DNA of 64,000 bases from contig NZ_JANFDA010000008.1 of the NCBI RefSeq assembly GCF_040493455.1, positions 62,001-126,000 on the forward strand, given 5' to 3'. The notes below the pieces were generated by a model that did not search any database, had not been told where the DNA came from, and worked only from the letters and a program-made list of their open reading frames with translations. The translations under genes and the position numbers were made by a program. Origin of the DNA: Microcosmobacter sp040493455 (GTDB lineage: Bacteria > Bacteroidota > Bacteroidia > Flavobacteriales > Flavobacteriaceae). This document shows, in pieces, positions 33,220 to 43,275 of this stretch; positions within the stretch are counted from its first letter, which is position 1; each line of letters opens with the position of its first letter.

Positions 33220-34218
33220 ATGACTTTAGAACAATACAATGCCATTCAAGCAACTACAATTGCTGATTTACCTTTTAAAGAGGCAGATATATTTAATCCA
33301 GAAGGAAGTCCTATGCTTGAAGAGATTTTAAAGTCATTTGATTTTTACCATAAAACTTTGATTAATGAATGTGGCCATTATGGTATTGCACAACATTACA
33401 TTTTATTTTCTTCTGGAACTACCAAAAATGCTGCCGCAGGAACTATAGATGGAAAATATGTAATCCTATTGAATATAGGTTTAATAAACTGGTTGATTTC
33501 TAATTTTCAATTAGGTCATAATATTAATGTAAATTCGGATTTAGAGGCTTTGAATAAACTTCAAAATAAGTTAGATATAAGCATTAATGAATTTTACTAT
33601 CAATTAGCTTCACATTTTACTTTTTATCATGAGCTTGGGCACTTAATACAAAAGTCTGATTTTCTTAATGATAGAATTCAAGAAAGCTCTTTAAATAACC
33701 ATGGTGGTTTCAATTTTGAAAAGCACATACTTGAATTTGACGCAGATTGTTACAGTTCTCTTTGTCTTGCAAATCACGTTGTAGATTATTATGAACGTCT
33801 ATTTGTAGATGATTTTGATAAAGAAGTAATAGAAGCTCTTACAATTCTGTCAGGAACAGCAATTTGCCAGTATATATTAACCTTTGTTAACGATATTGAA
33901 GATCTTTATTTTAAGGATCGTTCTCACCCACATCCAGCAATACGTTTATTATATTCTCTAATGACTTTTTGTACTTATCTTAAAGATACATGGAGTAATA
34001 AGGGAGTAAATATTCATTTTGAAACTGTTTTCATGAATATTTTTTATGAATCTATTAACCTTGAAAAAGATTTTTTAGGAAGTGACAATACTGCAAAACT
34101 TTTGGAAATTATTAAAAAAGAAAGACCCTCTTTGTTAAGATATATTGCTGAATTACAATCAGAAGCTTCAGGGCGTGAAGATTTAGCTGTATATAAACGC
34201 AATCAAACTTTATTGTAA
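33220..34218 (+). CDS. predicted zinc metallopeptidase beside the restriction-modification gene
   Basis: The 332-residue soluble protein has HELGH at residues 137-141 and ILEFDAD with Glu172. The HExxH plus a downstream ExxxD is the zinc-binding pattern of M48/ImmA-type peptidases. A later HPHPAIRLL segment is also like M48 families, where His-Pro precedes the C-terminal helix. There is no membrane segment or signal peptide, so it is cytoplasmic, unlike HtpX. It is AT-rich like the divergent restriction-modification gene. A linked role in defence or in controlling it is possible but only positional inference. I cannot name a family. Confidence 0.75.
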   Translation: MTLEQYNAIQATTIADLPFKEADIFNPEGSPMLEEILKSFDFYHKTLINECGHYGIAQHYILFSSGTTKNAAAGTIDGKYVILLNIGLINWLISNFQLGHNINVNSDLEALNKLQNKLDISINEFYYQLASHFTFYHELGHLIQKSDFLNDRIQESSLNNHGGFNFEKHILEFDADCYSSLCLANHVVDYYERLFVDDFDKEVIEALTILSGTAICQYILTFVNDIEDLYFKDRSHPHPAIRLLYSLMTFCTYLKDTWSNKGVNIHFETVFMNIFYESINLEKDFLGSDNTAKLLEIIKKERPSLLRYIAELQSEASGREDLAVYKRNQTLL

Positions 34219-34261
34219 TCTCATTATATTGCCATTCCACACACATTCCCCTTCCCTCCCA

Positions 34262-34290
34262 CACTTCGACTCCGCTCAATGCAAGCTCGT
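34262..34290. repeat. possible dispersed intergenic repeat
   Basis: The segment CACTTCGACTCCGCTCAATG is GC-rich against an AT-rich background and lies in a gap at the right edge of the accessory island. Similar CTTCGACT-CGCTCA words recur between genes in many Bacteroidota, from general knowledge. I find no second copy in this window. Confidence 0.3.
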
Positions 34291-34378
34291 GTAAAAAAGC
34301 ACTAAAAATAGTCAGACTTACTTCATTTAAAAATTAACCAGATTTTGGTTAACTTTATAAGCTAACAACCACTTAAAA

Positions 34379-37300
34379 ATGAAAACATTTTCCCGCATTT
34401 TTTGCACCCTTATTCTTGCACTCCTAATAACGTTTACTACTACAGCTCAAGAAGAGAAAGATTCTAAAAAGAATCCTTTTAATGGTCTTGAACTTCGTAG
34501 TATTGGCCCTGCCTTTATGAGCGGACGAATTGCTGATATTGCCATTCATCCTCATAATGAAAACATTTGGTATGTTGCTGTAGGTTCAGGTGGCGTCTGG
34601 AAAACCATAAATTCTGGGACTACCTGGACACCATTATTCGATAAACAAAGCTCCTACTCTATCGGAACCGTATCTATAGATCCAAACAATCCGGAAACCA
34701 TTTGGGTTGGTACAGGTGAAGATGTTGGTGGACGCCATGTTGGATTTGGTGATGGTGTGTATCGTAGTGATAATGGAGGGAAAACATGGACTAATATGGG
34801 GCTGAAAGACACACAGCATATTTCGCGTGTGATTGTTCATCCAGAAAATAGTAATATCGTTTGGGTAACTGCACAAGGACCACTTTGGAATAAAGGTGGT
34901 CAGCGTGGTTTGTACAAAACTATAGATGGTGGTAAAACCTGGAAAAAAACACTAGGTGACGATGCTTGGACAGGTGTAACTGAGTTAGTATATGACCCAA
35001 CTAATCCTAATCGTATGTATGCTGCCACATGGCAGCGTCACAGAACTGTTGCGGCATATATAGGCAACGGTCCAGGTACAGCCTTATACCGTAGTGATGA
35101 TGCTGGTGATACTTGGGAAAAACTGACTAATGGTTTGCCTAAAACATCAATGGGTAAAACTGGCTTAGCGATTTCTCCACATAACCCAAATGTGTTATAT
35201 GCTGCTATTGAATTAGATCGTAGAAAAGGAGCTGTATACCGTAGTGATGATGGTGGAAGTTCTTGGTCTAAACAATCGAATACCATTACTGGCGGAACTG
35301 GGCCACACTACTATCAGGAATTATTTGCATCGCCACACCAAAAGGATCGATTATATCTTATGGATAATACGATGCAAATTTCTGAAGATGGTGGAAAAAC
35401 CTTCTACAGGATGAATAGAAAAAATAAACATGGCGATAATCATGCGATAGCATTCAGAAAACATGATCCTAATTATTTACTTGTAGGTACAGATGGTGGA
35501 TTGTATGAGTCTTTTGATTTAACAAAAACTTGGAAATATATTGAGAATTTACCTGTAACTCAGTTTTATAAATTAGCTGTAGACGATGCAGAACCTTTTT
35601 ATAATATCTATGGTGGAACTCAAGATAATAGTACGGAAAGAGGTCCATCACGTACAGATAATCTTCATGGGATTCAAAATAGTGATTGGAGTGTAGTTCT
35701 TAATTGGGATGGCCACCAACCAGCCACAGAACCAGGAAATCCAAATATTGTATATGCAGAACGCCAAGAAGGTACATTGTCACGTTTGGATATGAAAACG
35801 GGAGAAGCTGTTGATATACAACCACAGCCCGCTGTAGGTGACGATATTGAACGTTTTAATTGGGATGCACCAATCTTAGTGAGCCCACATAAGCCATCTA
35901 CAATTTACTTTGCATCACAACGCGTTTGGAAATCTGAAAATCGTGGTGACTCATGGACCGCAATATCTAAAGACTTAACAAAAAATGAGGAACGTATTAC
36001 ATTACCTATTATGGGCAGACAGCAATCGTGGGACAATGCTTGGGATGTGTATGCTATGTCTAATTACAATACGATTACATCGCTTTCAGAATCTCCTAAA
36101 CAAGAAGGCCTACTCTATGTAGGAACTGATGATGGTTTAATTAATGTTACTGAAGATGGTGGAGCCAATTGGAGGAAAATTAAAGTGAGTCAATTGCCTG
36201 GTGTACCAGCAACAGCATTTGTTAATGATATTAAAGCTGATTTACATGATGTCAATACCGTTTATGTAGCTTTAGATAATCATAAATATGGTGATTTTAA
36301 GCCTTATTTATATAAGAGCACCAATAAAGGGCAATCTTGGGAATCTCTAACTAAATCTATTCCAGCAAATCATTTGGTTTGGCGTATAGTACAAGATCAT
36401 GTATCCCCTTACCTATTATTTATAGGTACTGAGTTTGGATTGTTCTTTTCGGTTAATGGTGGAAAGCAATGGACCGCTTTAAAAGGAAATGTACCAACGA
36501 TATCGTTTAGAGATTTAGCCATACAGAAGCGTGAAAACGATTTGGTAGCAGCATCTTTTGGTCGTGGATTTTATGTGCTCGATGACTATTCTGCTCTAAG
36601 AGAAGCCTCTTCTGAGGATTTGAATGCAGAAGCAAAGTTATTTCCTGTACGTGATGCTTGGTGGTATATACAGCGATCTCAATTAAGTTTTGAAGCCAAT
36701 AAAGGAAGTCAGGGAGATTCGCATTTTGTAGCGCCTAATCCAGACTTTGGAGCTGTATTTACACATTATCTAAAGGCAGTTCCAGAAATGCAAAAAGAAC
36801 TGCGTAAAACAAAAGAAAAGAATCTAAAAAATCAGAACATTCCTTTCCCTGGATGGACAGCTTTAGAAGATGAAAAGTTAGAGGAAAAGCCACAATTAGT
36901 TTTTGTAGTGAAGAACCAAGCTGGTGAAGTGATACGCAATATTTTTAAAGATGCTAAAGCTGGAGTTAATAGAACATCTTGGGATTTGCGTTATCCAAAT
37001 CCGAGCCCAATTGCTCTAGGCGAAACCAAAGTCTCAGGTGGTTTTGGAGGCACTAAAGGGCTATTAGCTCCACCAGGAACCTATAGTGTAACAATGTATT
37101 TATCGAATAACGGCTCTATAAAACAACTAGATGCTCCAGTAGAATTCAAAGTTAAGCCGCTTTACGAAAGCACGCTTAAAGGACCTTCATTAGAAATTGC
37201 TTCGGATTTTTGGCGTAGTTATGAGGAGGCTTCTCGTACATCATCTAAAATTGATAAATCCATAGTAAAGGCTGATAAAAAAGTAGTGGCATTGCACAAA

Positions 37301-37636
37301 GCATTGATGAACAGCACAGCAAATTCAGAATCTGGATTGAGGCAACTAAAGGCAATAAAAGATCAAATCAATACTTTAAAATCTGATTACTATGGCAATC
37401 AGGCTAGATCAGAAATTGGTGAAAAGAATCCTCCATCTGTAAGTGATAAATTGTTCACTATTTATTTGAGTTTAGAACGTTCTACTTACGGTCCAACTGA
37501 GACTAACAAAACTCAAATGCAGGTAATTAATAACATGCTTAATAAAGCTGAAAACAAATTAAAAGCTATTGAAAGTGCTATGAACCAATTTGAAGCCTTA
37601 TTGAAAGCTTCTGGCGCGCCATATATTGATGATTAG
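34379..37636 (+). CDS. secreted BNR/sortilin-like propeller protein (glycosyl hydrolase-like)
   Basis: After a signal peptide (1-23, ending TTTAQ) the protein starts ELRSIGPAFMSGRIADIAIHP, typical of the large VPS10/BNR propeller proteins of Bacteroidota. Several Asp-box repeats of the form S.D.G.TW are spread over residues about 60-720 (SDNGGKTW, TIDGGKTW, SDDAGDTW, SDDGGSSW, ENRGDSW, TEDGGANW). The C-terminal 300 residues add a FlgD/Ig-like region and a helical end. Despite the 'glycosyl hydrolase' name, no catalytic residues are evident. It probably acts in the periplasm or at the surface. The stop overlaps that of the next, convergent gene by 4 bases. Confidence 0.85.
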   Translation: MKTFSRIFCTLILALLITFTTTAQEEKDSKKNPFNGLELRSIGPAFMSGRIADIAIHPHNENIWYVAVGSGGVWKTINSGTTWTPLFDKQSSYSIGTVSIDPNNPETIWVGTGEDVGGRHVGFGDGVYRSDNGGKTWTNMGLKDTQHISRVIVHPENSNIVWVTAQGPLWNKGGQRGLYKTIDGGKTWKKTLGDDAWTGVTELVYDPTNPNRMYAATWQRHRTVAAYIGNGPGTALYRSDDAGDTWEKLTNGLPKTSMGKTGLAISPHNPNVLYAAIELDRRKGAVYRSDDGGSSWSKQSNTITGGTGPHYYQELFASPHQKDRLYLMDNTMQISEDGGKTFYRMNRKNKHGDNHAIAFRKHDPNYLLVGTDGGLYESFDLTKTWKYIENLPVTQFYKLAVDDAEPFYNIYGGTQDNSTERGPSRTDNLHGIQNSDWSVVLNWDGHQPATEPGNPNIVYAERQEGTLSRLDMKTGEAVDIQPQPAVGDDIERFNWDAPILVSPHKPSTIYFASQRVWKSENRGDSWTAISKDLTKNEERITLPIMGRQQSWDNAWDVYAMSNYNTITSLSESPKQEGLLYVGTDDGLINVTEDGGANWRKIKVSQLPGVPATAFVNDIKADLHDVNTVYVALDNHKYGDFKPYLYKSTNKGQSWESLTKSIPANHLVWRIVQDHVSPYLLFIGTEFGLFFSVNGGKQWTALKGNVPTISFRDLAIQKRENDLVAASFGRGFYVLDDYSALREASSEDLNAEAKLFPVRDAWWYIQRSQLSFEANKGSQGDSHFVAPNPDFGAVFTHYLKAVPEMQKELRKTKEKNLKNQNIPFPGWTALEDEKLEEKPQLVFVVKNQAGEVIRNIFKDAKAGVNRTSWDLRYPNPSPIALGETKVSGGFGGTKGLLAPPGTYSVTMYLSNNGSIKQLDAPVEFKVKPLYESTLKGPSLEIASDFWRSYEEASRTSSKIDKSIVKADKKVVALHKALMNSTANSESGLRQLKAIKDQINTLKSDYYGNQARSEIGEKNPPSVSDKLFTIYLSLERSTYGPTETNKTQMQVINNMLNKAENKLKAIESAMNQFEALLKASGAPYIDD

Positions 37637-38769
37637 TTAATTTCTACAATATAAAAAGGTGCTTGATGTGGAAGCCTTTTGATATTAGTATTACCTGTGG
37701 AAATTGTTTTTGATTCACGGTCATCATCACAAATAATGAAAATAGTGTTGTCATCTATAAAAGTGAATCCCTCCGCTTTGTTGTCTAATAATAAAGGGGT
37801 TCCGTCTTTACCTGTTACTAGTGATGGTGGTTTGTTGCTTAAAAATGATTTATAAGGTAATTTCCATATGTATGCTCCCAATTCTATATTAGAATTATTC
37901 TCGTATTCAAAAGATGTAATTATATAAAAAGCTTCATTAGTGTGATTATACTCTATACTGGAGATTCCTATGTTTTTCTTTGGAAGTTTAGCGTCATCTA
38001 TGTTATATTCATAAGCATGTGAGAAATTTTCATCTAAAAGGAATTTTTTCTCCATATAAGCATAATTTGTAGAAATCAACAAGAGCTTAAATTCTGGAGT
38101 TTTATAACTATTGCCTATCTCCCTTGCTCCAAAAATTATAGTGTTATTTGGAGCTGTTGTCATTCCTTCTATTTTATAATAAGATGGCCCATTAGGATAA
38201 CTAGTAGACTTAAGAGTCTTTTTAAAGTATGGCCTCAAACCTTTAGAGCTCTTAATACCTTTATTGTCAGATTTTAATACATATTTTACCCAATCCTTAT
38301 TACGGTTCCAATAGAGTAAAGAATTAAATCCATCAAAATCATTTGAACCACTTTTTATACGATCGAAAGCTGTAGAAACCAATATTAAATCACTATCTAA
38401 TGATTTAGTGAATGCCTCTATTTTCTCAACATTTCTAAATGGTGCCTTATCTATATAGCTGATAGATTTTGTATCAATAACTGAGGGAAATTGTTTTGGT
38501 TTTTTAAATTCAAAAACTGATGATCTATTTTTCCCTGGTATATCTTTATCACTAGCAATAATTAACATTCCGTTATGGTAAATAACTCCAGAAGCTTCAC
38601 AAAAAACTGGTTTTCCATCTTTGTCTAATAAACCGTTTTCAAAACACTCAATGATTCCTTTTTTAACAACTTTTCCAATGGTCTTAGACTGCCTATTGTT
38701 ATTATTATTTGACGTCTTACAAGATGAAACAAGAAGTAATAGTATTAACAGTGTAAATGTTTTTTTCAT
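37633..38769 (-). CDS. propeller-like lipoprotein of unknown function
   Basis: A lipoprotein signal (LLLLLVSSCKTS, lipobox Cys at residue 17) and an Asn-rich spacer lead into 350 residues of repeated beta-strand blocks (ASGVIYHNGMLIIASD, IEGMTTAPNNTIIFGARE, EGFTFIDDNTIFIICDDD). These resemble propeller proteins of the 'esterase-like phytase' or DUF3616 type. No active site can be assigned. It would be anchored in the inner or outer membrane facing the periplasm. It is a single gene converging with the BNR protein. Confidence 0.7.
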   Translation of the reverse strand: MKKTFTLLILLLLVSSCKTSNNNNNRQSKTIGKVVKKGIIECFENGLLDKDGKPVFCEASGVIYHNGMLIIASDKDIPGKNRSSVFEFKKPKQFPSVIDTKSISYIDKAPFRNVEKIEAFTKSLDSDLILVSTAFDRIKSGSNDFDGFNSLLYWNRNKDWVKYVLKSDNKGIKSSKGLRPYFKKTLKSTSYPNGPSYYKIEGMTTAPNNTIIFGAREIGNSYKTPEFKLLLISTNYAYMEKKFLLDENFSHAYEYNIDDAKLPKKNIGISSIEYNHTNEAFYIITSFEYENNSNIELGAYIWKLPYKSFLSNKPPSLVTGKDGTPLLLDNKAEGFTFIDDNTIFIICDDDRESKTISTGNTNIKRLPHQAPFYIVEIN

Positions 38770-38957
38770 TATTGAATAGTGTTTTTAAAAAATGACAAGA
38801 ATATAAAGATAAGAAAGCACTATTAAACGAAGGAAATACTTTTAAAGCCCATATCAAAACTATGAAGAAAATAGTTTTAGAATTATGCTGCCAAATACGG
38901 CTATACCTATTATAAAACCAGTCTAAATGATGATTTAAAAAGGTCAGAATTGTACTA

Positions 38958-41174
38958 TTACTTAGAAAATGTATACAGATATTTTACAGTAATAATCTGG
39001 TTGTTATATCGAGGTAATTGTGGTGTGAAAAGATGTGCATCCAAATTATAATCCTGGTTATACACCAAGTATAAATCATGTCCATCTTTGAAGTTGTAAC
39101 GCAATCGTGCACTCGTTAATATTTGGTCACTTAGTGAGTTGTACTGCCCTATGATGCTTCCAGATAAATGTAAGTTATAAGCCAAGTTAAACTTCGTTTG
39201 AGCGATGTGAATCCATTCCTTTTGGTTGCGCCTCTTGAAACGGATTCTATTCGCTCTGTAAGACGATTGTATCGTGAGATGTTTTCCAAAATTGAATTCT
39301 GGGTTCAGGTTGAATCGAAAGTTGGTACCATCAAAATAGCTGCCATATTCTATACCAATTGGGATTTTAACCTTATGCTGAACCGCTGGTGAGTAGGATG
39401 CTCCGAAATAATAAAAATCGTATTGGCCTTCGGGTACAAATAAGTTTGTATCTAAAGTGATTTCAGAATTTACATTCTCATACTGCGCTTGTGCAAATAG
39501 TATAAAGGAATCGCCACTAAACAAACGTCCACGCCAAAAGCTTCGATTGTACCAGGTAATGACTTTAGAGAAATCCGTATCAGTATAGGTATCAGAATTG
39601 AACAGAGTAAAGCGCTGATATTGAAATATGTGCTTGGTCTTATCTGTATTGAATGTTCCATACGTTAACGCACCATACATATTGTGATGTCGCTCTCGTA
39701 ATAAGAAGCCCATAGCTGGATTATAGTCCTCTCCAGAAAACTCGTAAGCCGCTCTATAGTACCAACCACTCTCCTTTCGTTTATCCAAATACACAGAAAA
39801 TCTAGAGTTATCAATGAAGCTGTAATCTGGATTATCCTTGTCTATAGAGGTTGACGCTGAAGACACTAAAAACACATCATTAGGCAGACTAATCACATTA
39901 TCAAAACCTATTGCTGTATTGTAATAGCCTTTTCGCAAGCGATTTGTAGCCATAAACCCGATAAAGGATTTGTTATTGATGATGGATCTACGCAAACGCA
40001 GCACACTAAAATTTTCAGAAGCTATGCTATTGGTTTCACTTAGCCTGATGCCTTCTGTTTGCAATGACAATAATCCGATATCAGTGTTGCCGACTTGTCC
40101 TGTTAAGCGGACGCCACCAAGTATTGGTGTTAGTTGTCCATTATTAATGCCTATTTGCCTGCTGTAGAATAATTGCGAGAATATCCCAGCATTAAAATCG
40201 AACAAGCCTGCTTGCTCTTGAAAGAACTTGCGTTTTTCTGGGAGGAAGATATTAACGCGATCATTGACATTAACGATTTGGTCATCAATTTCAACCTGTG
40301 AGAAATCCGTATTCACTGTGACATCCAGAGTAAGGCTTGGCGAAATACCATAACGTATATCCAGTCCTGCATCGAGTTCATCAGTATTTGTTTTTGTATA
40401 ACTGGTTTCTTCGGAATTTAAAGCGTATCTGTTGCCTAGAGATGCTGTGACGTAAGGTGTGATTTGCAATTGCTTTTTTGGTGTTAACTCCTGAAAGATT
40501 ACAGGATACTTCAAGGACGGTTTTTCAATGGCATTGGTAACCTCTTGAGGCACTTCGGGAAATGTGGTACTCTTCCCTAGATAGTTTTGACTCCGTAAAC
40601 CTGAAATCGCCGCAATGATATTGCCATCACTATCTCGTTTGAATCGCAAATTTGAAATCGGAATCTTGAGTTCTGCACTCCAACCTTCTTCGTCGCGATG
40701 CACTTTGGCATCCCAAATCATGTCGTAGGACACATTAAAGGTTGAATTCCCCAAAGGCACAGCATCATTAGAGACTGCCATATCAAAACGACTGCCTGGT
40801 GGATATACGGAAAACACAAATCCGTTTTGGTCTGTGTCATTTGGGTCTATATGAAAAGAGACATAGTCATCACCATACCATTTGTCTCGCAACAAGCAGC
40901 GTGAAATGATTTGGTCTGGAGCTGCATCCTTAGCGATAAAACCGATAATGAGGTTATCGGTATCATAGGTCACGTACATGGTCGTTAAGCTATCGGTCAC
41001 GCCTGCATTGGGTCTGTATTCAGAAAATCGTAAGGGTTCTATTTCAAACCAAAAGGGTTCTGTTAATTGTCCATCCAAAACCAAAGTGCCATTCGTTTTG
41101 GGGATAACAATTGGGTTTTGTGCATGGAGATGATAACAAAGGATCACTACTAAACCGATAACAACTGTGCGCAT
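38958..41174 (-). CDS. DUF5916 outer-membrane protein with CBM9-like N-terminal domain
   Basis: I placed the start at 41174 (MRTVVIGLVVILCYHLHAQ), which gives a clean signal peptide. Residues about 25-200 resemble a carbohydrate-binding family 9 domain (LDGQLTEPFWFEIEPL, DDYVSFHIDPNDT). The rest has the alternating amphipathic strands of a beta-barrel ending in an aromatic-rich segment (VKYLYTFSK). This matches DUF5916 proteins, common and uncharacterised in Bacteroidota. A LytTR membrane regulator is encoded immediately upstream, 85 bases away, and may control it. Ligand unknown. Confidence 0.85.
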   Translation of the reverse strand: MRTVVIGLVVILCYHLHAQNPIVIPKTNGTLVLDGQLTEPFWFEIEPLRFSEYRPNAGVTDSLTTMYVTYDTDNLIIGFIAKDAAPDQIISRCLLRDKWYGDDYVSFHIDPNDTDQNGFVFSVYPPGSRFDMAVSNDAVPLGNSTFNVSYDMIWDAKVHRDEEGWSAELKIPISNLRFKRDSDGNIIAAISGLRSQNYLGKSTTFPEVPQEVTNAIEKPSLKYPVIFQELTPKKQLQITPYVTASLGNRYALNSEETSYTKTNTDELDAGLDIRYGISPSLTLDVTVNTDFSQVEIDDQIVNVNDRVNIFLPEKRKFFQEQAGLFDFNAGIFSQLFYSRQIGINNGQLTPILGGVRLTGQVGNTDIGLLSLQTEGIRLSETNSIASENFSVLRLRRSIINNKSFIGFMATNRLRKGYYNTAIGFDNVISLPNDVFLVSSASTSIDKDNPDYSFIDNSRFSVYLDKRKESGWYYRAAYEFSGEDYNPAMGFLLRERHHNMYGALTYGTFNTDKTKHIFQYQRFTLFNSDTYTDTDFSKVITWYNRSFWRGRLFSGDSFILFAQAQYENVNSEITLDTNLFVPEGQYDFYYFGASYSPAVQHKVKIPIGIEYGSYFDGTNFRFNLNPEFNFGKHLTIQSSYRANRIRFKRRNQKEWIHIAQTKFNLAYNLHLSGSIIGQYNSLSDQILTSARLRYNFKDGHDLYLVYNQDYNLDAHLFTPQLPRYNNQIITVKYLYTFSK

Positions 41175-41259
41175 ACTTTTTTCAGCAAACAAAGCGTATT
41201 CACAGAGGTATTAAAAATAAAGCAGTGTAAGTTGCGGAAAACAAATGGTAAGTCGCGGC

Positions 41260-42042
41260 TTAGTTTAGCAACTGATCTTTAAAGCTTCTACTAAATTTTA
41301 GTTTGCTTTGGTCATTGAGATACACATAGCCATCGCCACTCGTATTTTTTTGTATGCTCTCTATGCAATCGGAATTCACCGCATAGGAACGATGAATACG
41401 TTTGAACTGTGGTAAGTTATGCTCTGACAAAAAGGATTTTAGACTTTGGTACTTTACAAACTTACCTTTGGTGGTATTAAAGATGATGCAATTATTAGAC
41501 ACCTCAATAAAACTAATGTCAACCGTATTGACAATGTTTTGTCTGTTGTGAGACGATAAGACTAAAGACGTTGTTGGTTGCTCAACTGGCGCCATAGTAT
41601 CGTTTGTAGCACTAGTCTGGGTTCTATGTGACTCTACAAGCATTAAGATTAACAAGGCATAGCAAAACAGATTGAGGGCGAGATTATTGGTTAAACTCGC
41701 ATTGAGGAATGTAAAACTTGGTGAGGATGTACAGTTATACACATAGATCATCGCAAAGATGATCGCCACCTGAGAAATAAGGATGTTGATTCCCGTTACC
41801 GAAATCCCCAAGCCTGCTTGGATGAGCATGTTCTTTTTGCTTTGCAGTGGATTCCATTGTTTAGAAGCACGCTCTAGTATGGGTTTGATGGCATAGAAAA
41901 ACAAAAAGCTGGTACCACCAATAATTAAGAGTTCGGACTGGCAGACAAGTTCTAAGCTTTCTTGAAACAGTCGTCCAATAAGAATATTGGCCAACACAAA
42001 TGCCAAAACGATGTATACATATTTGGATTTCAATCTGCTCAC
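41260..42042 (-). CDS. membrane-bound LytTR transcriptional regulator
   Basis: Four hydrophobic helices occupy residues about 8-125, and a LytTR DNA-binding domain (about 165-258) closes the protein: ISFIEVSNNCIIFNTTKGKF, then FKRIHRSYAVN and the LKFSRSFK end. There is no receiver domain, so it senses through its membrane part rather than by phosphorylation. LytTR proteins bind paired direct repeats. It precedes the DUF5916 gene on the same strand, so the pair probably forms a unit. Confidence 0.88.
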   Translation of the reverse strand: MSRLKSKYVYIVLAFVLANILIGRLFQESLELVCQSELLIIGGTSFLFFYAIKPILERASKQWNPLQSKKNMLIQAGLGISVTGINILISQVAIIFAMIYVYNCTSSPSFTFLNASLTNNLALNLFCYALLILMLVESHRTQTSATNDTMAPVEQPTTSLVLSSHNRQNIVNTVDISFIEVSNNCIIFNTTKGKFVKYQSLKSFLSEHNLPQFKRIHRSYAVNSDCIESIQKNTSGDGYVYLNDQSKLKFSRSFKDQLLN

Positions 42043-42204
42043 AAGACTAGACTATAGAATACCCAAATATCGTAAAATCCTTATGAACTTGTTTGTAAAG
42101 GATTCTTAATTTTTTGGTGATTAATCATATTCCTAAGATTGAAATAAAGTAGAACAGGAATGGAAAACACTTTCTAGAAAAAGTTCAAAACCCCTATTTA
42201 AAAT

Positions 42205-43239
42205 TTATCTACTACATCCACCTGCTTCAGATATAATCACCTCAGCTCTTCTATTTAAATATTCACTAGTTTCGTCTTGTTGTTGTTTCTCTGTAGCTCC
42301 TTCTAAGTTTGTTTCTTTAAATATTCGTGCCTTTACCATTTCATCATATTCAAGCAAACTCCATTGATGCACTTCTATTTTTATTTTAGCGAGATGTGGC
42401 AAATGCTTTTCTTTCTCACTTTTGAATGCCTCTATTTTATTAGCAATTACGCTAGCTCTCTTATTAGCTAACTTTATATCTTCATGCTTTTTATCAATAT
42501 CATTTTGATATTCACTAGCAAAACCTATTATTTTTAATTCCACTAAGTCTTTAGGAGATTGTAAACAGCCTTTTAACGCTTTCAATAAATTTATCAAAGT
42601 TTCACTTTCATCTTTACCGAAAGCATCAATATTTGTCTTTTCATGTTCAAAACTAAATATCAACTTAAAATCGCTTGGATTACCTTCCCAAACTGGAGGA
42701 TTTTTTTCGATTGAATGATTAAAAAAGTAATAGTAATTACTGGGCTTACTGGAAGTAGCGATATTCTTTTTATCAGCAAAGGCAAGATAAGCTAGCCATC
42801 CTGCTAAAGATATAATAATGAAATAGATGGAAATCCTGAAAGCATACCTATGCATTACGTTTTGATCAATAAATCTATTAATCTCTCTTCCTCTACTTTT
42901 TTTCGTTAAAAACACCCACTTAGATTCAGAAAAATCATTCGGTGAAATATCATCAGTTAACAAATACTCAATGAGATCATCTGCTTTTCCAGAAAGAATG
43001 TTTTTGAAAGCCATAATTGCAAAAGTGGATATTGTGCCATATTCTAATACATGGACAATATCTGCTAAATTTTCCCATAACTTTTCTTTTAAATCTATTT
43101 CAACAAAGTACACTATCAGAAAAACTAAGATTGCTGAAATAACTAAAAAAATTAATAAATGTGCTAAGCGAGAAATTGCAACCAAAAGCCTTATTGAATT
43201 TGATCCAATTCTATATTTTTTTTCATCCATATCTATCAT
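42205..43239 (-). CDS. two-helix membrane protein with OmpA/MotB-like C-terminal domain
   Basis: Two clear membrane helices (LIFLVISAILVFLIVYFV, residues 29-46, and RISIYFIIISLAGWLAYLAF, about 134-153) precede a periplasmic domain. That domain has LKIIGFASEY, NKRASVIANKI and YLNRRAEVII, the order of the OmpA-C/MotB peptidoglycan-binding fold. A normal OmpA-like domain would have an NxxLSxxRA motif; here the equivalent is diverged. The start at 43230 (MDEKK) is an alternative. The gene follows the FAD oxidase gene by 36 bases on the same strand. Role unknown; cell-wall anchoring or sensing is a guess. Confidence 0.65.
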   Translation of the reverse strand: MIDMDEKKYRIGSNSIRLLVAISRLAHLLIFLVISAILVFLIVYFVEIDLKEKLWENLADIVHVLEYGTISTFAIMAFKNILSGKADDLIEYLLTDDISPNDFSESKWVFLTKKSRGREINRFIDQNVMHRYAFRISIYFIIISLAGWLAYLAFADKKNIATSSKPSNYYYFFNHSIEKNPPVWEGNPSDFKLIFSFEHEKTNIDAFGKDESETLINLLKALKGCLQSPKDLVELKIIGFASEYQNDIDKKHEDIKLANKRASVIANKIEAFKSEKEKHLPHLAKIKIEVHQWSLLEYDEMVKARIFKETNLEGATEKQQQDETSEYLNRRAEVIISEAGGCSR

Positions 43240-43275
43240 TTATATAATATCACAATGGGCTTACTGAAATACCAA

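Noticed and set aside
34262..34290. CRISPR or insertion-sequence end at the right side of the island
   Set aside because: Only one copy is present, with no spacer pattern, no terminal inverted repeats and no transposase reading frame nearby.
38881..38990. Plus-strand stretch reading AAKYGYTYYKTSLNDDLKRSELYYYLENVYRYF-like, looking like a gene remnant
   Set aside because: Only about 33 codons follow a stop, and the frame then runs antisense into the DUF5916 gene; too short and without a recognisable family to call.
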